64,000 bases of DNA from JACVRW01 sp963803245. Lineage in GTDB: Bacteria > Actinomycetota > Thermoleophilia > Solirubrobacterales > Thermoleophilaceae. A program made the position numbers and the translations under genes. This document shows positions 7,698 through 16,937 of this stretch, one piece after another. Below the pieces are notes generated by a model. That model did not search any database. It had not been told where the DNA came from and saw nothing but the letters and a program-made list of their open reading frames with translations. The stretch lies in assembly GCA_963803245.1 (NCBI GenBank), contig CAWDLI010000001.1, forward strand, positions 186,001 through 250,000. The letters run 5' to 3'. Numbering within the stretch: the stretch's first letter is position 1; each line of letters opens with the position of its first letter.

Positions 7698-8213
7698 ATG
7701 GGCCAGCGCACCGAGATTCTCGACCTCGGGCGACTCATGCTCGGGTCGGGCGAGGGCAGGCAGCTGCGCCTCGAGGTGCCGGTCGCGGGCTTCGACTTCG
7801 GCGGTCAGCGCTACGGCGTCCGCGACGGGGCGGTGGAGGCGCTGCTCAACGTCGACCATACGACCACCGGGTACTCGCTGCGTGTGCGCTTCGAGGCCGC
7901 GCTCGAGGGACCGTGCATGCGCTGCCTCGGCCCCGCGGAGCAGGCGGTCGCGGTGGACCTCCGCGAGGTGGACCAGCCGGGCGGCGGCGAGGAGCTGAGC
8001 TCCCCGTACGTCGAGGGCGAGGACCTCGACGTCTCGGCGTGGGTACGCGACGGTCTGGCGCTCGCCCTTCCGACGCAGATCGTGTGCTCCGAGGGCTGCC
8101 TCGGCCTCTGCACGATCTGCGGCGAGAACCTGAACGAGGCCGGCCCGGATCACGCTCACGAGACCGAGCCCGATCCGCGCTGGGCCGCTCTCCGCGAGTT
8201 ACGCCTCGACTGA
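7698..8213 (+). CDS. DUF177/YceD-family protein
   Basis: YceD proteins are encoded next to rpmF across bacteria and influence 23S rRNA accumulation; here rpmF is the next gene. The 171-residue protein carries paired Cys motifs, CMRC near residue 74 and CSEGC...CTIC near residues 134-145, consistent with zinc binding, and an acidic VEGEDLDVSAWVRDGLALALP segment typical of the family. The transcript likely begins at the start codon. Confidence 0.9.
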   Translation: MGQRTEILDLGRLMLGSGEGRQLRLEVPVAGFDFGGQRYGVRDGAVEALLNVDHTTTGYSLRVRFEAALEGPCMRCLGPAEQAVAVDLREVDQPGGGEELSSPYVEGEDLDVSAWVRDGLALALPTQIVCSEGCLGLCTICGENLNEAGPDHAHETEPDPRWAALRELRLD

Positions 8214-8221
8214 CCCCCCGC

Positions 8222-8227
8222 TAGACT
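8222..8227 (+). promoter_or_regulatory. -10 element TAGACT for rpmF
   Basis: The hexamer lies 10 bases before ATG 8238, giving rpmF and the downstream lipid genes a promoter separate from DUF177. Confidence 0.5.
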
Positions 8228-8237
8228 GCCTCGCCCT

Positions 8238-8438
8238 ATGGCCGTCCCCAAGCAGAGACAGTCGCATTCGCGGACCAACAAGCGCCGCTCGCAGCACAAG
8301 ATCGAGCAGCCGCATCTCCGCCATTGCCCGCGCTGCCACGAGCCGCGCCTTCCGCATCGCGTGTGTCCCAACTGTGGGACGTACGCCGGGCGCGAGGTGG
8401 TCGTGCGCCGTCCGGACGCCGTAGACGACGACTCCTGA
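8238..8438 (+). CDS. rpmF: 50S ribosomal protein L32
   Basis: The 66-residue basic protein starts MAVPKQRQSHSRTNKRRS, the L32 signature, and holds a zinc ribbon of two Cys pairs (CPRC and CPNC, residues 30-49), so it is the zinc-binding form. It sits between DUF177 and plsX as in many bacteria. Confidence 0.97.
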   Translation: MAVPKQRQSHSRTNKRRSQHKIEQPHLRHCPRCHEPRLPHRVCPNCGTYAGREVVVRRPDAVDDDS

Positions 8439-8442
8439 CCCC

Positions 8443-9465
8443 GTGATCGCGGTCGACGCGAACGGCGCCGACCAGGGGCCGGGCGCCGTCGCCGAGGGAG
8501 CGCGCCTCTCCGGGCTGAGGGTGCTGTTGTTCGGACCCCGCGCGACGCTCGGCGAGGACGGCGGCCAGGTCGAGGTGGTCGACGCCCCATCCACGATCGG
8601 CGGCCACGAGGAACCGGCGCAGGCCGTCCGCTCGAAGCCCGAAGCATCGATAGTCCAGGCGGCACGCGCGGTGGCCGACGGCCGTGCCGACGCGCTGGTC
8701 TCGGCCGGCAGCACAGGCCCGACGCTCGCCGCCGCCACGCTGCAGATCAAGCGCCTGCGCGGCGTGCACCGCCCGGCCCTGGCCGTCCTGCTGCCGATCC
8801 CCGGCGGCCCCGTGCTGCTGCTCGACGCCGGCGCGAGCGTGGAGGCCCGCCCCGAGCACCTGGTGCAGTTCGCCTACATGGGCGCGTGCTTCATGGAGGC
8901 CGTCTACGACCACCGGCGCCCGCGCGTGGGCATCCTGTCCGTGGGCGCGGAGTCCGGCAAGGGCACCCCCACCGTGATCGCCGCACGCGAGCGCATCGAG
9001 GAGGCGGGCGGGCTCGACTTCGTGGGAAACGTGGAGGGCTTCGACCTCCCCGGCGCCGGCGCCGACGTGGTGGTCACCGACGGGTTCACCGGCAACGTGG
9101 CGCTCAAGGTCCTCGAGGGCACGTCGCGACTCGTGCGCGAGTCGATCTCCGACGCCGTGCGCTCGAGCCCGGTCTCGGCGCTCGGCGGCCTCCTGATCCG
9201 TGGACGCGTGGGCAAGCTGCGCGAGCAGCTCGACCCCGAGGCCGTCGGCGGCGCGATCCTGCTCGGCCTGCGCAAGCCCGTGGTGGTGGCCCACGGCAGC
9301 TTCGGGCCACGAGGGATCGCCAGCGCCGTTGGCCTGGCCAGGCGGGCGGTGGACGAGGACATGGTGGGACGCACGGCGACCGCCCTCGAGGCCGCAGGGG
9401 CATTGCGATCCGCGCCCGCTGGTAGCGTCGCCGAGGTGACGCGCGAGACCGACGGCGGCGCCTAG
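8443..9465 (+). CDS. plsX: Phosphate acyltransferase PlsX
   Basis: PlsX converts acyl-ACP to acyl-phosphate for phosphatidic acid synthesis. The 340-residue protein starts at GTG 8443, four bases after rpmF, with IAVDANGADQGPG in place of the usual IAVDAMGGDHAP. It keeps VSAGSTGP, GAESGKGT, NVEGFDL and VTDGFTGNVALK motifs. The MGGDH to NGADQ variation is a moderate departure in the substrate loop. Neighbouring acpP supplies its carrier protein. Confidence 0.93.
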   Translation: MIAVDANGADQGPGAVAEGARLSGLRVLLFGPRATLGEDGGQVEVVDAPSTIGGHEEPAQAVRSKPEASIVQAARAVADGRADALVSAGSTGPTLAAATLQIKRLRGVHRPALAVLLPIPGGPVLLLDAGASVEARPEHLVQFAYMGACFMEAVYDHRRPRVGILSVGAESGKGTPTVIAARERIEEAGGLDFVGNVEGFDLPGAGADVVVTDGFTGNVALKVLEGTSRLVRESISDAVRSSPVSALGGLLIRGRVGKLREQLDPEAVGGAILLGLRKPVVVAHGSFGPRGIASAVGLARRAVDEDMVGRTATALEAAGALRSAPAGSVAEVTRETDGGA

Positions 9466-9471
9466 ACCGGC

Positions 9472-9720
9472 ATGGAACGCGAAGAGGTACTGGAGCGCAT
9501 CCGCGGGCACCTGTCGGCGGAGCTCGAGGTCGAGCCCGACCGGATCGCCGAGGACACCCGCTTCCGGGAGGACCTGGAGGCGGACTCTCTCGATCTCGTC
9601 GAGCTGGTGGTCGAGCTCGAGGACAGCTACGGGATCCGGATACCCGATGAGGAGGCGGCCAAGATCCTCACCGTCGGCCAGGCAGCGGACTTCGTGGCCG
9701 CCCATGCCGCAGAAGCGTGA
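9472..9720 (+). CDS. acpP: Acyl carrier protein
   Basis: The 82-residue acidic protein carries the phosphopantetheine attachment site Ser39 in EADSLDLVEL. It follows plsX by 6 bases and its 3-prime end overlaps rnc by 17 bases, forming the plsX-acpP-rnc cluster seen in many bacteria. Confidence 0.95.
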   Translation: MEREEVLERIRGHLSAELEVEPDRIAEDTRFREDLEADSLDLVELVVELEDSYGIRIPDEEAAKILTVGQAADFVAAHAAEA

Positions 9721-10396
9721 GACGCTCCGCGATCTGCTCGACGGGCTGCCGGACACTCTCCGGGGGCAGGTCTTCACCCACGCTTCCTGGGTGCAGCATC
9801 GGGCCGAGTCCTACGAGCGGCTCGCCTTCCTCGGGGACGTGGTCCTGAGCCTCGCCGTGTCCACCCATCTGTTCCCGCGCTTCGAGCGCTACGGCGCGGG
9901 CCGCCTCACCAAGGTGCGCGCCCAGGCCGTGAGCGGCGCCTCCTGCGCCCGCGTGGCGCGCGAGCTGGGCGTCCCGGACGCCCTGCGCGAGGCCGCTCCC
10001 CAGGGCGGGGCGGGTCGCGGCGCCGCGACCCTCGTGGAGTCCGAGCGCGTGCTGGCCTCCGTGTGCGAGGCGATCATCGGGGCGGCCTATCTCGAGTTCG
10101 GGTTCGAGCGCACGGGACCGGCCGTGGTGGCCTCGTTCGCCGATGAGATCGACGAGGCGCTCGAGCACCCCGTGGACTACAAGTCAGTGCTCCAGGAGCT
10201 GCTGGCCCGCCGTGCCGAGCTGGTGGACTACCGGACGGTCGCGGAGCAGGGCCCGGCCCACGACCGCAGCTTCGTGGTGGTGGCCGAGGTGGCCGGGCAG
10301 GAGCTCGGACGCGGGGAGGGAAAGACGAAGAAGGGCGCGGAGCAGGAAGCGGCACTTCAGGCTCTTACCGCCCTCGAAGAAGGGGTCGCAGGCTGA
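9704..10396 (+). CDS. rnc: Ribonuclease III with altered metal-site residues
   Basis: RNase III cuts double-stranded RNA during rRNA and mRNA processing. The 230-residue protein has the nuclease domain (residues 1-145) and a C-terminal dsRNA-binding domain (about 155-225, ending GKTKKGAEQEAALQAL). The signature reads ERLAFLGDVVL at residues 38-48, so Glu38 and Asp45 are present but Glu41 is Ala. In the second site, LASVCEAIIGA, Glu122 is kept but the usual Asp (E. coli Asp114) is Ser119. ATG 9704 is the family-consistent start. Its stop overlaps the smc start as TGATG. Confidence 0.9.
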   Translation: MPQKRETLRDLLDGLPDTLRGQVFTHASWVQHRAESYERLAFLGDVVLSLAVSTHLFPRFERYGAGRLTKVRAQAVSGASCARVARELGVPDALREAAPQGGAGRGAATLVESERVLASVCEAIIGAAYLEFGFERTGPAVVASFADEIDEALEHPVDYKSVLQELLARRAELVDYRTVAEQGPAHDRSFVVVAEVAGQELGRGEGKTKKGAEQEAALQALTALEEGVAG

Positions 10397-13300
10397 TGCA
10401 CCTCAGGTCGATCGCGATGAAGGGCTTCAAGTCCTTCCCGTCACGGACGAAGCTCGAGTTCGGTCCGGGCGTTTCCGTGATCGTCGGCCCGAACGGCTCA
10501 GGCAAGTCGAACATCACCGACGGCGTGCTCTGGGCGCTGGGCGAGCAGAGCCCGCTGGCGATCCGCGGTCAGACGATGAAGGACGTGATCTTCGCCGGGG
10601 GGCACGGCGTGGGCGGTTCCGGCGCGGCCGAGGTCGAGGTCGTGATCGACAACTCCGACGGCGCGCTGCCGACCGACTTCTCCGAGATCTCGATCGTGCG
10701 CCGCCTCGATCGAGATGGCGAGGGCGAGTACCGCCTGAACGGCGCGCGCTGCCGGCTCGTGGACGTGCTCGAGGTGCTCTCGGACTCGGGGCTCGGCAAG
10801 GAGATGCACTCGGTCGTGTCGCAGGGGAAGGTCGAGCAGATCGTGCTCTCCCGTCCCAAGGAGCGGCGCCTGATGATCGAGGAGGCTGCCGGGCTCGGGA
10901 AGCACCGTAAGCGCCGGCGCCGCGCTCAGCTGAAGCTCGAGCGCACCGAGGAGAACCTCTCGCGCGCCCTGGACGTGGAGCGCGAGGCGCGCTCGCGGCT
11001 GCGGCCGCTCAAGCGCCAAGCCGAGGCGGCCGAGCTGCACGAGCGGATCGAACGCCAGTCGCTCGAGGCGCGGCTCACGCTGGCCTCCGACGCCGCGCGC
11101 ACCGCCGGTGCCGCGCTGGCCGCGGCCGAGGCACGCGCCGTGGCGGCCCGCGCCGAGCGCGACGAGGCCGAGCGGCTGCTCGCGGAGGTGGCCGGGCGGC
11201 GCGAGGCCGCCGAGCAGGCCTTCGCGGCCCAGAGCCGGGAGCGCGAGCAGATCCAGGCGCGCCGCTTCGACGCCGGCTCCGCGGCCGAGCGGATTCAGAT
11301 GCGCCTCGAGCGGGTGCGCGACCAGGCGGCCGCGGCCGAGGATCGGCGCGAGCGGCGCACGCGGCAGCTCGAGGTGCTCGAGGCCGACTCGGCGGAGCCC
11401 GCGGATCAGGCCGACGAGCTGCCCGACGCGGAGCTGCCGCGCCTGCCGGACGAGGGCGACGAGGCCGGGCGCGTGGCCTGGGACTCGCTCTCCGCGGGCG
11501 AGCGGATGCGTGCGATCGAGCTCGAGCTCCAGCGCCTCGACGCTGACGCCGAGGAGCGCCGCTCGCGCGAGCTGGCCGGGCTCGAGGCCGCACTGGCGGC
11601 GGCACGTGCGCGAGCGGGCGAGCTCGACACGGCCGTGGCAGACCGGCGCGCCGCGCTCGACGCGGCGGAGCGCACCGCGGAGCAGGCGAGGACTGAGCGG
11701 CGCGACGCCGAGCGCGTGGTGGAGGCGGCCCGCACCCGGGCGGCCGACGTGGGCGCCGAGCTTGCCGCGCTCAACCGGCTGGTGCGGGGCGCCGGCAGCG
11801 CCCCCGGGGGCGGCCCGGCGCTGGTGGAGGGGCTGAAGGCAGAGGCCGGATTCGAGCCGGCGCTCTCCGCCGCTCTCGGGGCACGTCTCACGGCCGCCGT
11901 GGTCGAGGACCTGGCGTCCGGGGAGCGGCTGCTCGATGGAGCCGGTGAGGGAGGCGCCACAGCGCTCGTCTCGTCACGAGCCCATGGCCGCCCGGCCGGC
12001 CAGGCGCCGGTGGCGGGCGCTACCCGGCTCCTGGCGCACGTGACCGCCGTGCAGAAGACGGCGCGGCTGGCCGAGCGGCTCCTCGGTGACGTTTGGGTGG
12101 TGGATTCGCTGGACTCCGTCTCGGGCTCCTTCCGCGGCGTGGCCGTCACGCGGTCCGGCCGCCTTCTCGACGCCGCCACAGGCGAGCTCTCCCAGGCGGC
12201 GGCGGGCGGCGGCGAGCGCCTGCTCGAGGAGCTCGGCCGGCGCGATCAGCTCGTGGCGGACTCGGAGGCCGCGGCGGCCGAGGAGAAGCGGGCGCGGGAG
12301 GCGGTGGGGGTGGCCGCCGAGGCGGTGGTGGGCGCCGACGCCGCGCGCGAGGAGGCCGAGGCGACCCTTCGCCGTGCCGCCCGCGACCACGCCGAGGCGA
12401 GCGACGAGGCAGAGCGGGCGAAGTGGCTGCTCGAGCGCAGGAGTGAGAGCGCCGACGAGGGACCCGACGGGATTCGCCGCGCGGGCCTGATCGCCGACCT
12501 CCGGGCAGAGCGGCGGATGGCCGAGCGCGCCGAGCGCGAGCGCACCGAACGCGCGAACGCGCTGGTTGCGCTCAGGACCGGAATCGAGGCCGACGCCGAC
12601 CTCACCCGTGCGGCCGAGCGCGTGGCCCTGGCCCTCGAGGCCGCCCTCACGGCCGTGGAGGCCCGGCGCGACGTCCTGACCGCAGAGCTCGAGGCGGGCG
12701 CCGCGGCCGGCGACCAGACCGCCGCGGCGCTGCGTGCCTGCGCCCACGAGGAAGCCGACCTGCAGGGCCGGCTGAGGCGTGCCAGCGAGGCGGTCACGGA
12801 AAGCGAGGTCACGGCCCAGCAGACGCGTGACGCGTCCGCCGACGTGCAGCGCGAGCTCGTGGAGCTGGCGGGGCGGCTCGGACTCGAGCCCGAGCCGGCC
12901 GCCGAGCCGCTGCCCGACGAGGAGCGCGCTGCCCTCGAGGCGCGCGTCGTGCGCCTGCGAGCGCGACGCGAGCAGCTCGGGCCGGTCAACCCGCTCGCCG
13001 GCCAGGAGTACGAGGAGGCCGTGACCCACGTAGAGGAGCTCGAGGCGCAGCGACGCGACCTCGAGTCGGCGCTGGCGGAGCTCGAGGGCCTCATCAAGGA
13101 GACGGACCGGCGCATCAAGGAGAGCTTCGAGGAGACGTTCACGGCAGCCGCCCGGAACTTCGAGGACGTGGTCGAGCACCTCTTCCCCGGCGGGCGCGGC
13201 GCCCTGCGGCTGGTCCGCGCGGACCAGGTGCCGCGCTCGGTGGTCGGCGGTGAGGCTCCCGAGGGCGACGACGAGGCCTCCGAGGACGATCCCGAGCAGA

Positions 13301-13674
13301 GCGAGGAGCCCGAGATGGGGGTGGAGATCGAGGTCACCCCGCCCGGCAAGTCCACGAAGCGCCTGTCGCTGCTTTCCGGCGGCGAGAAGTCGCTCGTGGC
13401 GCTGGCCTTCATGTTCGCGGTGTTCCTCGCCCGGCCGTGCCCCTTCTACATCCTGGACGAGGTGGAGGCGGCGCTCGACGACATCAACATCGACCGCTTC
13501 CTCGAGCTGGTGCGCCGCTACGCCGATCGCGCGCAGTTCATCGTCGTCACCCACCAGAAGCGCACGATGGACGCGGCCGACACGCTCTACGGGGTGAGCA
13601 TGGGCGGTGACGGGGTCTCGCGCGTGGTCTCGCGCAAGCTCGGCGGGCGCACGGTGGAGGAAGCCGCCGCCTAG
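10396..13674 (+). CDS. smc: Chromosome segregation ATPase SMC
   Basis: SMC is the core of the bacterial condensin that organises and segregates chromosomes. The 1092-residue protein has Walker A GPNGSGKS at residues 31-38, two long coiled coils, a hinge around residues 460-590, the ABC signature LSGGEKS near residue 993 and Walker B ILDEVEAALDD near 1018. It is slightly shorter than the usual 1150-1200. An acidic insertion (residues about 953-975, rich in Asp/Glu) sits just before the C-terminal ATPase signature. Start overlaps the rnc stop, so translation is coupled. Confidence 0.96.
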   Translation: MHLRSIAMKGFKSFPSRTKLEFGPGVSVIVGPNGSGKSNITDGVLWALGEQSPLAIRGQTMKDVIFAGGHGVGGSGAAEVEVVIDNSDGALPTDFSEISIVRRLDRDGEGEYRLNGARCRLVDVLEVLSDSGLGKEMHSVVSQGKVEQIVLSRPKERRLMIEEAAGLGKHRKRRRRAQLKLERTEENLSRALDVEREARSRLRPLKRQAEAAELHERIERQSLEARLTLASDAARTAGAALAAAEARAVAARAERDEAERLLAEVAGRREAAEQAFAAQSREREQIQARRFDAGSAAERIQMRLERVRDQAAAAEDRRERRTRQLEVLEADSAEPADQADELPDAELPRLPDEGDEAGRVAWDSLSAGERMRAIELELQRLDADAEERRSRELAGLEAALAAARARAGELDTAVADRRAALDAAERTAEQARTERRDAERVVEAARTRAADVGAELAALNRLVRGAGSAPGGGPALVEGLKAEAGFEPALSAALGARLTAAVVEDLASGERLLDGAGEGGATALVSSRAHGRPAGQAPVAGATRLLAHVTAVQKTARLAERLLGDVWVVDSLDSVSGSFRGVAVTRSGRLLDAATGELSQAAAGGGERLLEELGRRDQLVADSEAAAAEEKRAREAVGVAAEAVVGADAAREEAEATLRRAARDHAEASDEAERAKWLLERRSESADEGPDGIRRAGLIADLRAERRMAERAERERTERANALVALRTGIEADADLTRAAERVALALEAALTAVEARRDVLTAELEAGAAAGDQTAAALRACAHEEADLQGRLRRASEAVTESEVTAQQTRDASADVQRELVELAGRLGLEPEPAAEPLPDEERAALEARVVRLRARREQLGPVNPLAGQEYEEAVTHVEELEAQRRDLESALAELEGLIKETDRRIKESFEETFTAAARNFEDVVEHLFPGGRGALRLVRADQVPRSVVGGEAPEGDDEASEDDPEQSEEPEMGVEIEVTPPGKSTKRLSLLSGGEKSLVALAFMFAVFLARPCPFYILDEVEAALDDINIDRFLELVRRYADRAQFIVVTHQKRTMDAADTLYGVSMGGDGVSRVVSRKLGGRTVEEAAA

Positions 13675-13695
13675 TAGGCATTCTCCCGCGGCGCC

Positions 13696-13701
13696 TATCC
13701 T
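13696..13701 (+). promoter_or_regulatory. -10 element TATCCT for ftsY
   Basis: Nine bases separate the hexamer from ATG 13711. No Shine-Dalgarno is visible. Confidence 0.55.
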
Positions 13702-13710
13702 CAGCGCGCC

Positions 13711-14700
13711 ATGGCCCGAAGCTGGCAGGAGCTGTTCGCCACCGGCGAGGAACCGGAGGCCGCCGCGACCACCGAGGACGGTGAGCGCCGTGGCGGGTTC
13801 TTCCGCCGCCTGCGCGACAACATGTCGAAGACCCGCGAGGCGCTGGGGGCGGAGCTCCAGGCCACGATGTTCCAGTCACTCGACGAGGAGGCGTTCGAGC
13901 GGCTCGAGGAGACGCTGATCTACGCCGACGTCGGGGCTCCCACCACCGCTCGGATCGTCGAGCGCCTCGAGGGCGAGGCCGCGGGCGGGGAGCTGAGCGG
14001 TGGTGAGGACCTCACCCGCCGGCTGCGCGAGCTGCTCGCCGACACGGCACGGCTCGAGGGCGACACGATCCCGCTGACGGCGAAGCCGACGGTGATCCTC
14101 ATGACCGGGGTAAACGGCAGCGGCAAGACGACCACGATCGGCAAGATGGCCTGGCACCTGCAGAAGGAGCTCGGCCGCTCCGTGCTGCTCGCCGCCGGCG
14201 ACACGTTCCGCGCGGCGGCGGCCGAGCAGCTCACGCTCTGGGCCGAGCGGGCGGGGTGCGAGATCGTGCGCGGCGAGGCGGGCTCGGACCCCGGCGCCGT
14301 CGTCTACGACGCGCTGGACGCCGCCGAGGCGCGCGGCCACGACGTGGTGATCGTGGACACGGCCGGCCGGCTCCACACCCAGCAGCACCTGATGGACGAG
14401 CTCCGCAAGATCCGCAAGGTGATCGCCGGGCGGATGCCCGACGCGCCGCACGAGACGCTGCTCACGATCGACGCCACCACCGGCCAGAATGGCCTGCGCC
14501 AGGCGCTGCTGTTCCGCGAGGCCGTGGCCGTGACCGGCATCGCGCTCACGAAGCTCGACGGCACCGCCAAGGGCGGGATAGCGCTGGCCATCGCCCAGGA
14601 GCTCCAGGTGCCGGTCAAGCTGATCGGAGTGGGGGAGGCCCTCGAGGATCTGCGCCCGTTCGACGCGGACGACTTCGCCGCGGCGATCCTTGCTCCGTAG
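13711..14700 (+). CDS. ftsY: Signal recognition particle receptor FtsY
   Basis: FtsY docks SRP-ribosome complexes at the membrane translocon. The 329-residue protein has a short acidic/basic N-terminus, the four-helix N domain, then the GTPase NG domain with P-loop GVNGSGKTT from residue 133, DTAGRLH from residue 216 and TKLDG from residue 280. It lacks the long acidic A domain of E. coli. smc-ftsY adjacency is conserved. Confidence 0.95.
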   Translation: MARSWQELFATGEEPEAAATTEDGERRGGFFRRLRDNMSKTREALGAELQATMFQSLDEEAFERLEETLIYADVGAPTTARIVERLEGEAAGGELSGGEDLTRRLRELLADTARLEGDTIPLTAKPTVILMTGVNGSGKTTTIGKMAWHLQKELGRSVLLAAGDTFRAAAAEQLTLWAERAGCEIVRGEAGSDPGAVVYDALDAAEARGHDVVIVDTAGRLHTQQHLMDELRKIRKVIAGRMPDAPHETLLTIDATTGQNGLRQALLFREAVAVTGIALTKLDGTAKGGIALAIAQELQVPVKLIGVGEALEDLRPFDADDFAAAILAP

Positions 14701-15546
14701 ATGGCGGGTCCGCTACTCGTCACGGGCGGCAGCGGCTTCCTCGGAGGCGAGCTGCTGCGGCAGGCCCGGGACCGCCCGCTGGCGGCCACACACCTGTCGG
14801 GCGCGCCGGATGGCCACGAGGCCGTTGATTGGATCGAGCTGGACGTCCGCGACGACGCCGGCGTTCGCGCGGCGATCGAGCGGGTGCGGCCGGCTGCGGT
14901 GGTCCACACGGCGTACCGCCAGGACGGCGAGGGTGCGCGGGAGACCACCGTGGACGGCGCGGGGGCCGTGGCTCGGGCCGCGGCGGCCGTGGGCGCCCGG
15001 CTGGTCCACATGTCGAGTGACGTGATCTTCGACGGCACGAAGACCACCGCCTACGACGAGCTCGACCCGCCCTCGCCGATCACGGACTACGGGCGTGCCA
15101 AGGCCGATGCCGAGCACGCCGTCGCCGAGGCGCACCCGGGAGCGCTGCTCGTACGCACCTCGCTGATCTACGGCCACGGGCACAGCCGGCACGAGCGGCT
15201 CGCGCTCGAGGCCGCGCGGGGCGAGGGCGAGCTCGCGTTCTTCGACGACGAGATGCGCTGCCCGGTGGCGGTTGAGGATCTGGCGGCGGCCGTGCTCGAG
15301 CTCGTGGACCGGGGCGAGTCGGGCGTGCTGAACGTGGGCGGCGGCGAGGTGGTCAGCCGCTACGAGTTCGCTTGCCTCGTGGCCGCCGCGGAGGGTCTCC
15401 CGACGGATCTGGTCCGGCGCGCGTCGATCGTGGAGTCGGGCCTGACCAGGCCGCGCAACTGCACGCTGACGAGCGCGCGAGCGGCCCGGCTGCTGCGCAC
15501 CCGCCTGCGCGGCGCACGCGAGCGGCTGGCTCCCGGCGCTCAATAG
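14701..15546 (+). CDS. NAD(P)-dependent sugar reductase/epimerase, RmlD-like
   Basis: The 281-residue protein is an extended short-chain dehydrogenase. It begins with the Rossmann motif TGGSGFLG (residues 8-15), has the SSDVIFDG motif typical of dTDP-4-dehydrorhamnose reductase-like enzymes and the catalytic YGRAK (YxxxK). It begins immediately after the ftsY stop, so it is co-transcribed. No other rhamnose genes lie nearby, so the sugar substrate is unknown. Confidence 0.8.
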   Translation: MAGPLLVTGGSGFLGGELLRQARDRPLAATHLSGAPDGHEAVDWIELDVRDDAGVRAAIERVRPAAVVHTAYRQDGEGARETTVDGAGAVARAAAAVGARLVHMSSDVIFDGTKTTAYDELDPPSPITDYGRAKADAEHAVAEAHPGALLVRTSLIYGHGHSRHERLALEAARGEGELAFFDDEMRCPVAVEDLAAAVLELVDRGESGVLNVGGGEVVSRYEFACLVAAAEGLPTDLVRRASIVESGLTRPRNCTLTSARAARLLRTRLRGARERLAPGAQ

Positions 15547-15584
15547 GCAAGACCGCGCGCGCCGTCCGTCAAGATGTGTTGAGC

Positions 15585-16010
15585 ATGGATGACTGGGTTC
15601 TATGGATGATCGCCGCCGGGGTGCTGGCCGTGGGCGAGATCGCCACGCTCGGTTTCTTCCTCGGCCCGGTCGCCGTCGCCGCGCTGGTCACGGCGATCGT
15701 GGCCCTCGCCGGCGGAGGTGTGGGGCTCCAGCTGGTCGTGTTCACGCTGGTAGCGGCATCGTCGGTCGCGGTCCTGCGGCCGATAGCGAAGCGGCACCTG
15801 CACACCCCCGCGCAGCTGCGCACCGGCGTGGCGGCCCTGGTGGGCACACGCGCGCTCGTGCTCGAGCGGGTGGACTCGAACGGCGGCTGTGTGAAGATCG
15901 GCGGCGAGGTCTGGTCCGCGCGTGCGTACGACGAGGATGAGGTGATGGAGCCCGGAACGCGGGTGGACGTGCTCAAGATCGACGGCGCGACCGCGCTCGT
16001 CTCGGAATAG
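15585..16010 (+). CDS. NfeD-like membrane protein
   Basis: The 141-residue protein has two or three hydrophobic spans in residues 5-65 and a C-terminal OB-fold-like domain (about 85-141) with GTRALVLERV and VEPGTRVDVLKIDG-like spacing, the short NfeD form. NfeD proteins pair with stomatin-like SPFH proteins, and the next gene is exactly that. ATG 15585 begins the first membrane helix. Confidence 0.8.
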   Translation: MDDWVLWMIAAGVLAVGEIATLGFFLGPVAVAALVTAIVALAGGGVGLQLVVFTLVAASSVAVLRPIAKRHLHTPAQLRTGVAALVGTRALVLERVDSNGGCVKIGGEVWSARAYDEDEVMEPGTRVDVLKIDGATALVSE

Positions 16011-16024
16011 GGAGGTACTGGGAC

Positions 16025-16933
16025 GTGGCAACGCTAATCGTGCTGGTGGTAGTCGCGCTTGTCGTGCTGGTCACGCTGTCGCGAGGAATTCGCATCGTGC
16101 CGCAGGCGCGTGCGGGGATCGTGGAGCGGCTGGGCCGCTACCACCGGACGCTCGACGCGGGCCTGACGCTCGTGGTCCCGTACGTGGACCGCGTCAAGCC
16201 GCTGATCGACCTGCGCGAGACGGTGGTCTCGTTCCCCCCGCAGCCGGTGATCACGGAGGACAACCTCGTCATCCAGATCGACACGGTCATCTACTTCCAG
16301 GTGACCGACCCGAAGGCTGCGACCTATGAGATCGCCGACTACATAGCCGCGATCGAGCAGCTCACGGTCACGACGCTGCGGAACGTGATCGGCGGGATGA
16401 CGCTCGAGGAGACGCTGACGTCCCGCGACAAGGTGAGCGCCGCGCTCCGGATCGTGCTCGACGAGGCGACCGGGAAGTGGGGCATCCGGGTCAACAGGGT
16501 GGAGCTGAAGGCCGTGGACCCGCCCATCTCGATCCAGGAGGCGATGGAGAAGCAGATGCGCGCGGAGCGCGACCGCCGCGCGACGATCCTCACGGCGGAG
16601 GGCGTCAAGCAGTCCCAGATCCTGACCGCGGAGGGCGAAAAGCAGAGCGCGATCCTGCGGGCGGAGGGCCGGCGCGAGTCGCAGATCCTCGAGGCCCAGG
16701 GCCAGTCGAAGGCGATCGAGACGGTCTTCGACGCCATCCACCGCGGCGACGCCGACCCGAAGCTGCTCGCCTACCAGTACCTCCAGGTGCTTCCCCAGAT
16801 CGCGCAGGGGGAGTCGAACAAGGTCTGGATCATCCCCAGCGAGATCACGCAGGCGCTGGCGAACCTCGGGTCGGCGCTGCCCGGGCCACCGAAGCCGCCA
16901 CCGCCGCCACCGCCGCCGCATCCGCCCGAGTAG
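16025..16933 (+). CDS. SPFH/band 7 stomatin-like membrane protein
   Basis: The 302-residue protein has one N-terminal membrane helix (residues 3-20), an SPFH domain (about 25-185), a repeated coiled segment with ILTAEGxKQSxIL units and a C-terminal polyproline run. Stomatin-like proteins assemble in ordered membrane regions with NfeD partners. GTG 16025 has a clear Shine-Dalgarno GGAGG at 16011-16015. Two tandem 27-base-like units encode the ILTAEGVKQSQ/ILTAEGEKQSA repeat. Confidence 0.9.
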   Translation: MATLIVLVVVALVVLVTLSRGIRIVPQARAGIVERLGRYHRTLDAGLTLVVPYVDRVKPLIDLRETVVSFPPQPVITEDNLVIQIDTVIYFQVTDPKAATYEIADYIAAIEQLTVTTLRNVIGGMTLEETLTSRDKVSAALRIVLDEATGKWGIRVNRVELKAVDPPISIQEAMEKQMRAERDRRATILTAEGVKQSQILTAEGEKQSAILRAEGRRESQILEAQGQSKAIETVFDAIHRGDADPKLLAYQYLQVLPQIAQGESNKVWIIPSEITQALANLGSALPGPPKPPPPPPPPHPPE

Positions 16934-16937
16934 GTCC

